Assembly (NCBI GenBank): GCA_963727235.1
Contig: CAVSFZ010000020.1
Coordinates: 194,386-258,385, forward strand
Length of the DNA stretch: 64,000 nucleotides
Direction of reading: 5' to 3'
Source: CAVPTL01 sp963727235
GTDB lineage: Bacteria; Actinomycetota; Thermoleophilia; Gaiellales; JAICJC01
This document shows positions 1 through 8,244 of this stretch, in pieces. The position numbers and the translations under genes are program-made. Numbering within the stretch: the first letter of the stretch is position 1; each line of letters starts with the position of its first letter. Below the pieces are notes generated by a model, which saw only the letters and a list, made by a program, of their open reading frames with translations, was not told where the DNA came from and did no database searches.

Positions 1-199
1 CAACCTCGTCGACCAGCCAGTTGCCGTGGTGCGCCCTCAACCACTCCACGCTGCGAGGCCAAAGCGGCAGACTCGACGGCTGCATCATGGTGGTCGCGTA
101 GGAGTAGACCGCCGGAGCCAGCAGCAAGAGGATCGCCGCCAGCACCACCAGACGAACACGCCGCCGCCGAGGGCGCCGACGTCGGTCGACACGGGTCAC
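1..199 (-). CDS. Membrane-anchored protein, N-terminal part; possibly phosphodiester glycosidase (NAGPA-like)
   Basis: Partial gene whose 3' part lies outside the window. Read on the minus strand from a GTG at 199, about 66 residues are visible: a very arginine-rich start, one hydrophobic helix (about residues 17-34), and then a soluble segment with RSVEWLRAHHGNWLVDEV. An Arg-rich tail followed by one helix indicates a cytoplasmic N-terminus and an exported catalytic part. The SVEWLR...GNWLV stretch resembles, from memory, the start of actinobacterial phosphodiester glycosidase (NAGPA domain) proteins, but the catalytic domain cannot be seen, so the function is tentative. The start is uncertain because GGAG directly touches the GTG instead of lying at normal Shine-Dalgarno distance. 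Confidence 0.5.
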   Translation of the reverse strand, partial: MTRVDRRRRPRRRRVRLVVLAAILLLLAPAVYSYATTMMQPSSLPLWPRSVEWLRAHHGNWLVDEV

Positions 200-247
200 T
201 CCGCTACTCGAGCAGGTCGGACGACGCCGGGCAAGGTGCCCGGGAGG

Positions 248-424
248 TCAGTGAAACGGGTGTGACCGACGGTGCCCACCATGGCTGTCGATCGCCTCGC
301 CGATGACCGCCCCGAGCGCGACCCCGAACCCCAACCCGAACAGCATCCACACCGGGCCGAGCGTCACTCCGAGCGCGATACCGACAATCGCACCGATCAG
401 AATGCCGGCCCCAACTGCGCTCAT
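248..424 (-). CDS. Small glycine-zipper membrane protein (58 aa)
   Basis: A 58-residue protein starting at an ATG at 424 preceded by a good ribosome site (AAGGGGG about 7 bases upstream). Two hydrophobic segments with regularly spaced glycines (GAGILIGAIVGIALGVTLG and LFGLGFGVALGAVIGEAI) are followed by a short His/Arg-rich tail. This pattern is typical of small glycine-zipper inner-membrane proteins that pack as helical hairpins or oligomers. The reading frame stays open upstream, but the extra residues are composition-biased and lack a ribosome site, so the short form is preferred. No specific function can be assigned. It lies between the partial glycosidase-like gene and the kelch/NHL gene on the same strand. 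Confidence 0.6.
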   Translation of the reverse strand: MSAVGAGILIGAIVGIALGVTLGPVWMLFGLGFGVALGAVIGEAIDSHGGHRRSHPFH

Positions 425-527
425 GATGATCGTCCCCCTTCGTTGTTGCTCACAACAGACGGTACGACCGGTGGGTGAACGACTGTTAATCAGGCGGGGC
501 CGCACTGGCGCCCGCGCCGCAGCCGCG

Positions 528-2522
528 CTAACGGCCGTGGCGAATGGCTGCCGGATCCGGCAGCCCGGCCGCGGTGACGGGGATGAAGTCGAACCCATCC
601 GGGGTGTTGAGATATCCCGGCGCTGTTCCGGCGCGCGAGTGCCCGTACTGCCACACGATCCGCTTGGTGTGCGGATCGATCACCACCACACGATTGTTGT
701 AGTCGTCGTTGAGGGCGATCATGCCGTTGGGGAGCATTGCGGCAAGGCTCGGATGGTCCAGCATGCCCCAGCCGTGCGTGACCCGGTACTGCCACAGCAG
801 CCGTCCGGTGCGGCGATCCAGAATCACGACCCCACCGGGCTTGGTGTAGTCGGCCAAAAGGATGTTCCCGCCGAGGGTGAGCTGGGGATCCGACGGGTAG
901 GTGACCGGCGCGCGATACACGCGGACCAGCCGGCCGGTCAGCGTGAACTCGTCGATGTATGAGCCGGGGATCTCGGAAACCAGGATGTGACCGTTGGGAA
1001 TCGGGGTGTCGCCGTTGACCGGCCCCAAAGAGCGCGGCGGGTCGTGCACGCAGTGGCCGGCTTGGCCGATCGAGCGCACGATCCTGTGTCCGCGCAGCTC
1101 GAGCACCCGGCAATTCGAGGCGTCGGCGACAATCACCAACCCGTTTCGAAGCGCATACGCGTCATCCGGTGTGTGCAGATAGCCGGGCGTCGAACCCGGC
1201 ACTCCGGCATGGCCGTAGCTCCACACCAGCCGACCCCGCGGGTAGGTGATCTCGACGATCTTGTGGTTGTCCTCCTGGTTGGAGATGATCCGGCGGCCGC
1301 CGGGCGCGAAGAACGTGTCATCGTCGAAGAACAGGTGGGCCTGCCCGGGACGGTTCGGAAACCGCCAGAGCACCTTGTGGCGGGGATTGACGATCAGCAT
1401 CCGGTTGTTGCCACGGTCCGCGATCAGAAGATCGCCCGGAAGCGCACCCTTGAACATCGGTGGGGGCGCCGCCGCGTGGTGTGGATGGATTGCAGGAGTG
1501 TGAGGTGAGACGGGCTCCATCGCGATCTGGAGCACCTGCCTGGTCGGCCCGCTGCCGGTGGAGCCGCCGATCACCACGATCCGCCCGGGAAGGGTGACCA
1601 CTCCCGCGTCCGAGAGCGGCGCCGGAAGCCGGGCCGCCGGGGTGACCGATCCGTCGGGGTGAATCGCGGTGACCGTCCGCACCGGCGCTCCCGCGCTGGT
1701 GATTCCACCTACGACGTAGACCACCCCACCCAACACTCCGGCGCCCATGTGCATCAGCGGGCGCGGCAGCGAGCCCACTCGACTCACGTCTCCTGTCGCA
1801 GGCGAGAAGCGGAATATCGCCCGACTCGGACCCGACGCGGTGCGACCACCGGCGATGATCACCGAGCCGCCGGACGACGCCACCGCGGCGTACCGCAATC
1901 CCTTCGGGAGCGTTCCAACGGTGCGGGCGCGGCCGCCCGTCACGGCCAGGATCCGGTGCGACCACGACGCCCCTGAATACCCGCCGACCACGTAGGTGGT
2001 GCGGCCGATGACCGCCGTTGCAAGGTCGGATAGCGGGGTCGGCAACGCCCCCACCAACCGCACCCGCCGGGTGGCGGGGTTGAAGGTCGCGATCCCCGAG
2101 TAGCTCGACAGCTGCCCACCCCCGAGCACGTACAGCCGACCGCCGACCGCCGCCGCCGCGGCATCGTGAATTGCGACCGGGAGGTGGCCCGCGATCCGGG
2201 TGTGGGATCCGGTGATCATCGAGACAGTCGTTGTCGACGCGCCCGAGGCATCCAGGCCTCCAAACGCGTACGCGCGGTTCCCCAACACGGCCACCGCGGC
2301 ATCCTGAACCGGAGCCCGGAGTGCCGACAGTCGCCGTACGCGGAGCACGAGCTTGTGCCCCGGAGTGCCCCCGAGAGACTTCCCGGCCTGAGCGACCGGC
2401 CGGGTGGTCGCGACCTCGGCAACCGCCCGGTGGCGAACCAGGCGCATGCCGGCGGCGGCGCCCACGGCGACGATCACGACCAGCGCAAGCCACATCCACC
2501 ACCGCCGAGCTCGAGGGTTCAT
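528..2522 (-). CDS. Membrane-anchored kelch-repeat / NHL-PQQ-like beta-propeller protein
   Basis: About 664 residues from an ATG at 2522. Residues about 8-27 form one membrane anchor (WLALVVIVAVGAAAGM). Residues about 60-340 contain six kelch-type blades, each ending in a double-glycine strand such as AYAFGGLD, YVLGGGQ, YVVGGYSG, IIAGGRT, YVVGGITS and VVIGGSTG. From about 360 to the end is a second propeller of NHL/PQQ character, with repeats such as LLIADRGNNRMLIVNP, VIVADASNCRVLEL and ALNDDYNNRVVVIDP, each followed by W-x-Y/F-x-G type strands. Two propellers in tandem on a membrane stalk indicate an extracellular binding or scaffolding protein. No catalytic residues are recognisable, and the ligand is unknown. 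Confidence 0.75.
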   Translation of the reverse strand: MNPRARRWWMWLALVVIVAVGAAAGMRLVRHRAVAEVATTRPVAQAGKSLGGTPGHKLVLRVRRLSALRAPVQDAAVAVLGNRAYAFGGLDASGASTTTVSMITGSHTRIAGHLPVAIHDAAAAAVGGRLYVLGGGQLSSYSGIATFNPATRRVRLVGALPTPLSDLATAVIGRTTYVVGGYSGASWSHRILAVTGGRARTVGTLPKGLRYAAVASSGGSVIIAGGRTASGPSRAIFRFSPATGDVSRVGSLPRPLMHMGAGVLGGVVYVVGGITSAGAPVRTVTAIHPDGSVTPAARLPAPLSDAGVVTLPGRIVVIGGSTGSGPTRQVLQIAMEPVSPHTPAIHPHHAAAPPPMFKGALPGDLLIADRGNNRMLIVNPRHKVLWRFPNRPGQAHLFFDDDTFFAPGGRRIISNQEDNHKIVEITYPRGRLVWSYGHAGVPGSTPGYLHTPDDAYALRNGLVIVADASNCRVLELRGHRIVRSIGQAGHCVHDPPRSLGPVNGDTPIPNGHILVSEIPGSYIDEFTLTGRLVRVYRAPVTYPSDPQLTLGGNILLADYTKPGGVVILDRRTGRLLWQYRVTHGWGMLDHPSLAAMLPNGMIALNDDYNNRVVVIDPHTKRIVWQYGHSRAGTAPGYLNTPDGFDFIPVTAAGLPDPAAIRHGR

Positions 2523-2571
2523 GGCAGCACTCTCGCGACCCCGTGTGAGCACTCGTTAACGTTGCCCGCTG

Positions 2572-2829
2572 CTATCCCCCGACCTTGGCGTGACGTTCGA
2601 GAGCGGCTCGCGTCCGCTGGTATTCCTCCACGTCGATCTCTCCCCTGGCCAGCCGCTCGTCGAGGAGATCGTGAGCGGTCTTGGCCTGCGGCGGCCCGAC
2701 GGAGTTCAGTGACCCGGCGCGCACCCACTTGACCGCAACCCACGCGAGTGTGGCGAGCAGCCCGACCCAGACCAGCGACCACACGATCATCATCACCCAC
2801 CCCCATGTGGTCATGTGGTTCCAGTACAT
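2572..2829 (-). CDS. SHOCT-domain small membrane protein (85 aa)
   Basis: 85 residues from ATG 2829. The N-terminal third is a Trp/Met-rich transmembrane helix (about residues 9-34). The C-terminal half carries a SHOCT motif: LLDERLARGEIDVEEYQRTR, matching the short L-x-x-R-x-x-x-G-x-I-x-x-x-E-Y-x-x-x-R pattern of that oligomerisation domain. Such one-helix SHOCT proteins are common in actinobacteria and are often near envelope-stress genes. Here the gene lies directly downstream, on the same strand, of an HtrA-type protease. The exact role is unknown. Confidence 0.8.
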   Translation of the reverse strand: MYWNHMTTWGWVMMIVWSLVWVGLLATLAWVAVKWVRAGSLNSVGPPQAKTAHDLLDERLARGEIDVEEYQRTRAALERHAKVGG

Positions 2830-2919
2830 GGCTACAGGTTGCCCGGTGACGGGAGACCGCGCGTCCGGGTCGCTACGGATTGAGACAGTGGAAAGCCCGC
2901 AGGCGGAGAGAGCCGACCG

Positions 2920-3969
2920 CTACAGCGGCGGCCCGCTTGCCAGAGTGACGTTCATGGTCCCGGCCATGCCGTTCTGATCGAAGTAGCTGACGGAAACGGA
3001 CTCACCGGGCTTGTGGCTCGCAACGACCGCACCGAGTTCTGCCGGTGATGAGATCGAGCGTCCGCCGAACGCGGTGATCACGTCGCCGGGAGCAAGGCCT
3101 GCGGCAGCAGCCGAACCTCGGGACAGGACCGACGACACGGTGGCACCGGAGCCGCCGTAGTCGTTGGCTGTGACCTCGACGCCCAGAAACGCTGTCTCAC
3201 CGACGTGGACAGTCCCCGAGCCGTTGCCGTCCTCGATCTGCTTGACGATCGAGAGCGCCTCCTCGATCGGTATTGCATACCCCTCGTTTCCGGTCTGGGC
3301 GATGTCGTTCCCGGAGGACGCGGCGGTGTCCATGCCGATTGCCTGCCCTGAGCTGTTGAACAACGGCCCGCCCGAATCTCCCGGTCGCACGGCTGCGTTG
3401 GTCTGGATCAGCCCGCTCAGGCTCTCGCTCCCGCCCTGGTCATCGCTCACGGTGATCGAGCGGTTGAGCGCGGTAACGGTGCCCGAGGCGGAGGTGAACC
3501 GACCGGTGCCACCGGCGTTTCCAACCGCCTGCACCGACTCGCCGGTACCGACGGACGAGGAGTCTCCCAGGGAGATCGTCTTCAGATCCGCAGCCCCGCC
3601 GGCCTGCAGGACGGCCACATCATGCGACGCGTCGTAGCCGACAACCTCGGCGTTGTAGCTGCGCCCGGTGCCCGGCAGCACGATCTTGACGGTGGTCGCG
3701 CCGCGAATAACATGGTTGTTCGTCAGCACCTCGCCGGACGACGTCAGCACCATGCCGGTGCCGGCCGCCTGCGCTCCCTGGTAGGCGAGATTGGTTTCGA
3801 TGACAACGACTCCCGAGCCGACCGTTGCCGATCGGTTGTTGGCGAAAGCAAGGCCGGCAGCGGCGACTGCCGCCGCCAAGACGGCGACCAGCGCCGCCAG
3901 GACGACGCGAGAGTTCAAGCGCCGGGATGGCTCGCGGCCCGGCTGCGAAGGGATGTTGTCAAGCTCCAC
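2920..3969 (-). CDS. S1C-family serine protease with PDZ domain (HtrA/DegP-like)
   Basis: 349 residues. A short cytoplasmic N-terminus and one transmembrane helix (about 22-43) are followed by a trypsin-like domain with the complete triad: His in NNHVIRG, Asp in ASHDVAVLQ and Ser in RPGDSGGPLFN. A C-terminal PDZ domain starts at FLGVEVT and contains AAAGLAPGDVITAFGG. This is the usual actinobacterial membrane-anchored HtrA layout: an extracytoplasmic protease for misfolded envelope proteins. The serine motif GDSGGP is canonical, so it should be active. A second S1C protease of the same size lies at 48.0-49.1 kb. The downstream SHOCT gene may be cotranscribed. Confidence 0.92.
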   Translation of the reverse strand: MELDNIPSQPGREPSRRLNSRVVLAALVAVLAAAVAAAGLAFANNRSATVGSGVVVIETNLAYQGAQAAGTGMVLTSSGEVLTNNHVIRGATTVKIVLPGTGRSYNAEVVGYDASHDVAVLQAGGAADLKTISLGDSSSVGTGESVQAVGNAGGTGRFTSASGTVTALNRSITVSDDQGGSESLSGLIQTNAAVRPGDSGGPLFNSSGQAIGMDTAASSGNDIAQTGNEGYAIPIEEALSIVKQIEDGNGSGTVHVGETAFLGVEVTANDYGGSGATVSSVLSRGSAAAAGLAPGDVITAFGGRSISSPAELGAVVASHKPGESVSVSYFDQNGMAGTMNVTLASGPPL

Positions 3970-4061
3970 TGGTTGTCCTCTGGTGGGTTACGGATGCCGT
4001 CGGAATCGTTACGGCCCGACCTTTGGACAAGATCACAACTTCCTTCGAGGACGCTAAGAGC

Positions 4062-4084
4062 GGCCCGTCCACGCCGGACGGGGC
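4062..4084 (-). terminator. GC-rich hairpin downstream of the universal stress gene
   Basis: CCCGTCC and GGACGGG form a 7-base stem with a 5-base loop between the end of the minus-strand universal stress gene and the start of the protease gene. It lies about 60 bases past the stress gene stop. There is no clear U-tract, as is usual in GC-rich actinobacteria. Confidence 0.4.
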
Positions 4085-4142
4085 CCAAGACGACGGATGG
4101 CCGGAACCGCTGAGGTGCGAGTTTCGGCCACCCGTCCGCTGC

Positions 4143-4607
4143 TCATGCGGCAGCTGCTGCTGCTCGGCTCGGTGTGTGGGTCTTGGGTGTGCTGTGCGGG
4201 GTGACGGCGAGCACCGGGCAGGGGGCCTGGTGAAGCAGTCTCTGGGTGACGCTGGAGGCGAGCAGTCCGAGGGCGGGAATGTGGCCCCGGGTGGCGAGCA
4301 CGATCGCGTCGGCGTTGTGGCGGACGGCGGCATCGCTGATGATGCCGGCGGGGTGGCCCAGCGCCGTCGTGTGGATCTCGAGTTCCGTGTCGTACCCCTC
4401 GGCCTGGAGCTCGGCGACGATTTCGCGGAGCCGCGACTGCCGCTCCGACTCGTCTGCGTGGGCTGGGACGCGACCGCCGCGAGCAGCAGCCATCAGCTGG
4501 TTGACGTGCACGATCACGATCCGAGCCATCGACTGCTTTGCCAGCTCAGTGGCTGCGGGGAGGGCGCGCTCTGACTCTCCGTCCAGCGCCAAAATCAAGG
4601 TATCCAT
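4143..4607 (-). CDS. Universal stress protein (UspA family)
   Basis: 154 residues, a single Usp domain. It starts DTLILALDGES with the acidic residue of the nucleotide-binding first strand, and ends LLHQAPCPVLAVTP, the standard C-terminal Usp strand. The ATP-binding loop is seen as TRGHIPALGLLASSVTQRLL: the first glycines are present, but the usual second G-S/T is replaced by an A-S-S series, so nucleotide binding may be altered. The ribosome site AAAGGAG is strong. It is transcribed divergently from the XRE-cupin regulator at 4701, and the shared 93-base gap holds a set of GTGAA half-sites, so it is a probable target of that regulator (inference). Confidence 0.88.
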   Translation of the reverse strand: MDTLILALDGESERALPAATELAKQSMARIVIVHVNQLMAAARGGRVPAHADESERQSRLREIVAELQAEGYDTELEIHTTALGHPAGIISDAAVRHNADAIVLATRGHIPALGLLASSVTQRLLHQAPCPVLAVTPHSTPKTHTPSRAAAAAA

Positions 4608-4646
4608 GTGCTCTTCTCCTTTTATGGTTGTGAGCGTTAAACTAGA

Positions 4647-4690
4647 GTGAATGTCTCAGATATTCACACTGTGTGAAGCAATGCTTCACA
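4647..4690. promoter_or_regulatory. Array of GTGAA/TTCAC half-sites; candidate operator
   Basis: Four half-sites in 44 bases: GTGAAT (4647-4652), ATTCAC (4662-4667), TTCACAC/GTGTGAA around a single central base (4663-4677), and TGTGAAGC/GCTTCACA separated by AAT (4672-4690). Overlapping inverted repeats of one sequence in the gap between the divergent stress gene (start 4607) and XRE regulator (start 4701) are what an autoregulating dimeric helix-turn-helix protein would leave. The last repeat ends 10 bases before the regulator start. Confidence 0.6.
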
Positions 4691-4700
4691 GTAACCGTCG

Positions 4701-5861
4701 GTGAACGATGTCCCGCCCACCGCGTCGCCGACGCCCAGCACCGGTGTCGGAGATCTCGACCGCGCGCTTCACGGTCTCTACTGGGGAGACAACATGGTGT
4801 GGGAGCCGGACCGCGCCGAAACGGTCGCGCCGTTCTACGCCGCCATCGCCCGCCTGGCATCGGGCTATGACCAAGCCGCATACATCACGCTGACGCGGAC
4901 CCCCGAGGAGATCCACGAAGCCTTCCCCGATCTGGCGGTGATCGACGCTCGCCCCGACACCGAGCTGGCACAACCCGGTGCACTGCTGAACGCCATCCGC
5001 CGAGCGGGCGGCGAGCACGGCCGGATGCTGTTCATGTTCGACCCGCTGGACGACATGGCGACACGCTGGGGCGCGGACATGGCACAGCGCTTCTTCACCC
5101 GGTGCTGCCCGTTCCTGCTTCAGGTCGGCGCGATCGCCTACTGGTCGCTGTCCCACCACGAACAGTTCCAAACGCTGCGCCGCGGAGTGGAAGACGTCAC
5201 CCAATGCGTGCTCGTGCTGCGTGACGGGCGCCTGCGGATTGCCAAGGCCGAGGGCCGCCCCGTGGGCGTGCAGGGGAGCGTCTACCACTACCAGCTCGAA
5301 AACGGCACCCCCACGCTCACCGAGGCACCCGCGGCGGCGCGACTCGGCTCTGCGCTGCGAGCCATCCGCGTGCAGCGCCAGCTCAGCCAAGCCCAGCTGG
5401 CAAACCTCGCCGATGTGTCTCCCAGCGCCATCTCCCAAGCCGAACGCGGCCAGCGCGGCCTCTCCCTGGAGACGCTCCTCACGCTCACCGCAAACCTCAA
5501 CATCACCATCGACGAGCTGCTCCGCGGACAGATCGCACCCGGGTACCGGCTGGGCCGCAGGGATGACCCCGCCACAGCCCCAACCGGCACCCCGATTCCC
5601 CTGCTCGATGACCCACAGACGGGGCTTCGCGCCTACCTGATCCGACTGGCGCCGGGTGCCACCGCCAGCCCCACGATCGACCACAAAGGCACCGAACTGG
5701 TGGCGGTGGTCACCGGCCTTGTCCAGATCCACCTCAGCGACGGCCGCCCCGTCCTTCGTCAGGGAGAAGCCCTGCTCGCCGACCGCGCGAAGATCAAGGC
5801 ATGGCGCAACCTCGCCCCCCGCCCGTCGGCACTCTTTTGGATCATCCGCGACGACACCTGA
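4701..5861 (+). CDS. RecA/KaiC-like (P-loop-less) - XRE helix-turn-helix - cupin regulator
   Basis: 386 residues from GTG 4701. Residues about 10-170 look like a degenerate RecA/KaiC-type domain. It opens with GLYWGDNMVWE, where an active member would have a Walker A loop; the hydrophobic-acidic strand MLFMFDP occupies the Walker B position. Residues about 210-270 are an XRE-type helix-turn-helix (LGSALRAIRVQRQLSQAQLA, SPSAISQAERGQRGLS). The C-terminal 90 residues form a cupin (HKGTELVAVVTG, GEALLADRAKIKAWRN). XRE-cupin proteins usually sense a small ligand. The RecA-like front end is unusual and probably mediates assembly or sensing. No Shine-Dalgarno is visible, so the message may be leaderless. 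It ends 4 bases from the convergent MMPL gene. Confidence 0.8.
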   Translation: MNDVPPTASPTPSTGVGDLDRALHGLYWGDNMVWEPDRAETVAPFYAAIARLASGYDQAAYITLTRTPEEIHEAFPDLAVIDARPDTELAQPGALLNAIRRAGGEHGRMLFMFDPLDDMATRWGADMAQRFFTRCCPFLLQVGAIAYWSLSHHEQFQTLRRGVEDVTQCVLVLRDGRLRIAKAEGRPVGVQGSVYHYQLENGTPTLTEAPAAARLGSALRAIRVQRQLSQAQLANLADVSPSAISQAERGQRGLSLETLLTLTANLNITIDELLRGQIAPGYRLGRRDDPATAPTGTPIPLLDDPQTGLRAYLIRLAPGATASPTIDHKGTELVAVVTGLVQIHLSDGRPVLRQGEALLADRAKIKAWRNLAPRPSALFWIIRDDT

Positions 5862-5865
5862 GGAG

Positions 5866-8088
5866 CTATGCCGACACGGGAGTCCGGGTCTCCTCCGGGG
5901 CGATCGGCGACTCCTCGGGCTGGACGCGGGGGAGCCAGTCGAGCCAGCGCGGCAGGTACCAGTTCCAGTCGCCGAGCATGATCATCGTGGCGGGTAGCAG
6001 CACCCCGCGGATGATGGTCGCATCGAGCAGAACTGCGGTTGCGAGCCCCACCCCGAACTGCTTGAAGAACAGCATCGAGAGCGTTGCGAAGATCGCGAAC
6101 ACGCTGACCATGACGATCGCTGCGCTCGTGACCACCCCGGCGGTGGACTTGATCCCATGTCGGATCGCCTCCTCGGTGGTGGCGCCGCGGTCGTGGGTCT
6201 CCCGAATCCGGCTGATGATGAACACGTGGTAGTCCATGGACAGCCCGAACAGGATCACGAACAGCAACAGCGGCACCACCGGGTCGATCCCCGCGGTCGA
6301 GCTGAAGCCGAGCAGGCCCTTGCCGAAGCCGTGCTGGAAGACGAGCACGAGCACTCCGTAGGCAGCGGCGACCGAGAGCAGGTTGAGCAGGATCGCCTTG
6401 GCCGCGATCACGAGCGAGCGGAACGCGACCAGCATCAGCACAAACGCGAACACGAGCACAAACGCAACCACCGGCGGGGTCGTCGACTTGAGCTCGTCGG
6501 CTTGGTCCTTCCACTGCGCCGTCAGCCCGGTGACCCCCGCCTCGGCGTTGGGCAGTGCGCCAACCGTTTCGGGGACGATCACGTCTCGCAACGCGGCCAG
6601 CGACGCGTTGGAGGCGGCGTCGGTTCCCTTGCCCTTGATCGGGACGGTGATGTTCGCGACGGTGGCGTCCTTGTTGACCGCGACGGTGATCGGCTCATAC
6701 ATCCGGCCGCTCGCCAGCGCCCGCTGCTCGAGTCGGCCGATCGCAGCCCGCACCGCCGGCGCCTTCACGTTCGGCGCCTGCACGACCACGTTGGCCGGCA
6801 GCGCGGTTCCCGGGAATGCCTGCTGCATCCGGTTGTACGTCTTGACGACGGTGAGCGACTTGGGGAACGTGTCCGGCCCCGGCGTGGCGATGTGGAGCTG
6901 AAGCGCGGGTACCGCAAGCGCCACCATCACCCCGCCGGCAACCAGCGCCGACAGCGCGGGCCTGCGCAGCACACGGTCGACGATTGCACCCCAGAGGCGC
7001 CCTTCGCCGTCTTTGCGGCCGAGCCTGCTGATGAACGGCACGCGCAGGCGATCGACGTTGTCGCCGAGCTTCGAGAGCAGGGCCGGCAGAACGGTCAGCG
7101 AACCGACCACGGCAACCGCGACCACGAGGATCGTCGCCAGCCCGAGCGAGGCGAACGTCGCATCGCCCGTCAGGAACATGCCGGCCATCGCAACAATCAC
7201 GGTTAGCCCGGAGACGAGCACCGAGCGACCGGATGTGGCGGCCGCCGCTGCGAGTGCAGCCTCTGAGCTGCGCCCGGCCGCACGCTCCTGGCGCTCACGC
7301 TTCAGGTAGAACATCGAGTAGTCGACGCCGACGGCGAGGCCGATCAGGAGCACCATCGCGTAGGCCTGCTGCGCCATCGGCAGCAGGTGGCTCGGCACCG
7401 CCAGCAGCCCGAACGTCGCGAACACCGCCGTCAGCGCGAGCAGCAGCGGGATGCCCGCCGCCACCAGCGCCCCGAACGTGACCACCAGGATGGCAAGCGT
7501 GATCGGTAGCGACAGGGCACCGGCCTTGGACAGGTCGTCGCCGTACGCCGTCTCGACCGCCTTGACCCCGCTCGCATCCCCGAACTCGCCGATGAAGAGG
7601 CCGGGGTGAGCATGCTGCGCAGAGGCGACGGTCGCGAGCACCGGTGCGATCTTGTCGACCGCCTTCTCCTTGTCGCCGCGGATGTCGAACTCGACCAGCG
7701 CCGCATGTCCGTTCTTGGCAACCTGGGCGGTGTTGGGGGCGGCAAACGGCGAGCGGACGTTCTCGACGTCCGCGGTCTTCGAGACGCGGGCGACCACATC
7801 AGCGACAGCGGCTCTGAAAACCGGATCGCTCACGCGAAGCGATTGGCTCTGGATCAGGACGCTCTCACCCGCCGGCTGCTTGAAGCCCGCATCGAGGATC
7901 CTGTCCATGCGGCCGGACTGGCCCGGCCCGGACTTGTTCGGATCCGCGTCCTTTGTCCCGACCAATCCACCGAGCGCAAATGCCACCACCACGAAGGCGA
8001 GCCAGCCGAACGTCGCCGTCTTCCAGTGGGTGGCGCTCCAGCGACCCATGCGGGCCGCGAGGTTGGAGTTGTGGCTTCCACGTGACAT
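5866..8088 (-). CDS. MMPL/RND-family transporter
   Basis: 740 residues with the two-fold MMPL layout. The first helix (about 24-44) is followed by a large exported loop, a bundle of five to six helices (about 175-340), a second helix near 385 with its loop, and a second bundle (about 545-710). The conserved GVDYSMFYLKRERQ and GLSMDYHVFIISRIRE motifs in the two bundles mark the proton-relay helices of this family. Members export lipids, siderophores or hydrophobic drugs using the proton gradient. The gene is divergent from a histidine kinase/response regulator pair, a common arrangement in actinobacteria in which the pair controls the pump. The substrate is unknown. Confidence 0.93.
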   Translation of the reverse strand: MSRGSHNSNLAARMGRWSATHWKTATFGWLAFVVVAFALGGLVGTKDADPNKSGPGQSGRMDRILDAGFKQPAGESVLIQSQSLRVSDPVFRAAVADVVARVSKTADVENVRSPFAAPNTAQVAKNGHAALVEFDIRGDKEKAVDKIAPVLATVASAQHAHPGLFIGEFGDASGVKAVETAYGDDLSKAGALSLPITLAILVVTFGALVAAGIPLLLALTAVFATFGLLAVPSHLLPMAQQAYAMVLLIGLAVGVDYSMFYLKRERQERAAGRSSEAALAAAAATSGRSVLVSGLTVIVAMAGMFLTGDATFASLGLATILVVAVAVVGSLTVLPALLSKLGDNVDRLRVPFISRLGRKDGEGRLWGAIVDRVLRRPALSALVAGGVMVALAVPALQLHIATPGPDTFPKSLTVVKTYNRMQQAFPGTALPANVVVQAPNVKAPAVRAAIGRLEQRALASGRMYEPITVAVNKDATVANITVPIKGKGTDAASNASLAALRDVIVPETVGALPNAEAGVTGLTAQWKDQADELKSTTPPVVAFVLVFAFVLMLVAFRSLVIAAKAILLNLLSVAAAYGVLVLVFQHGFGKGLLGFSSTAGIDPVVPLLLFVILFGLSMDYHVFIISRIRETHDRGATTEEAIRHGIKSTAGVVTSAAIVMVSVFAIFATLSMLFFKQFGVGLATAVLLDATIIRGVLLPATMIMLGDWNWYLPRWLDWLPRVQPEESPIAPEETRTPVSA

Positions 8089-8192
8089 GCTCGCTTCTCC
8101 TTCGTCGACAACACCAGCGACACTACGAGCGCGTCGGGCAGACGGCGTCGGAGCGAGGTCGGAACATGGCTCGTACCCGCTGACGAGGTCGT

Positions 8193-8210
8193 CTCCTACT
8201 CAGGTAGGAG
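8193..8210. promoter_or_regulatory. Inverted repeat in the MMPL / kinase divergent gap
   Basis: CTCCTAC and GTAGGAG separated by TCAG form a perfect 7-4-7 inverted repeat 35 bases upstream of the histidine kinase start. Its spacing fits a binding site for a dimeric regulator, such as the neighbouring NarL-type response regulator. It could equally be a leader hairpin. Confidence 0.4.
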
Positions 8211-8244
8211 GCGGCGCATATGGGCTCTGGAGTACCGTTGGAGC

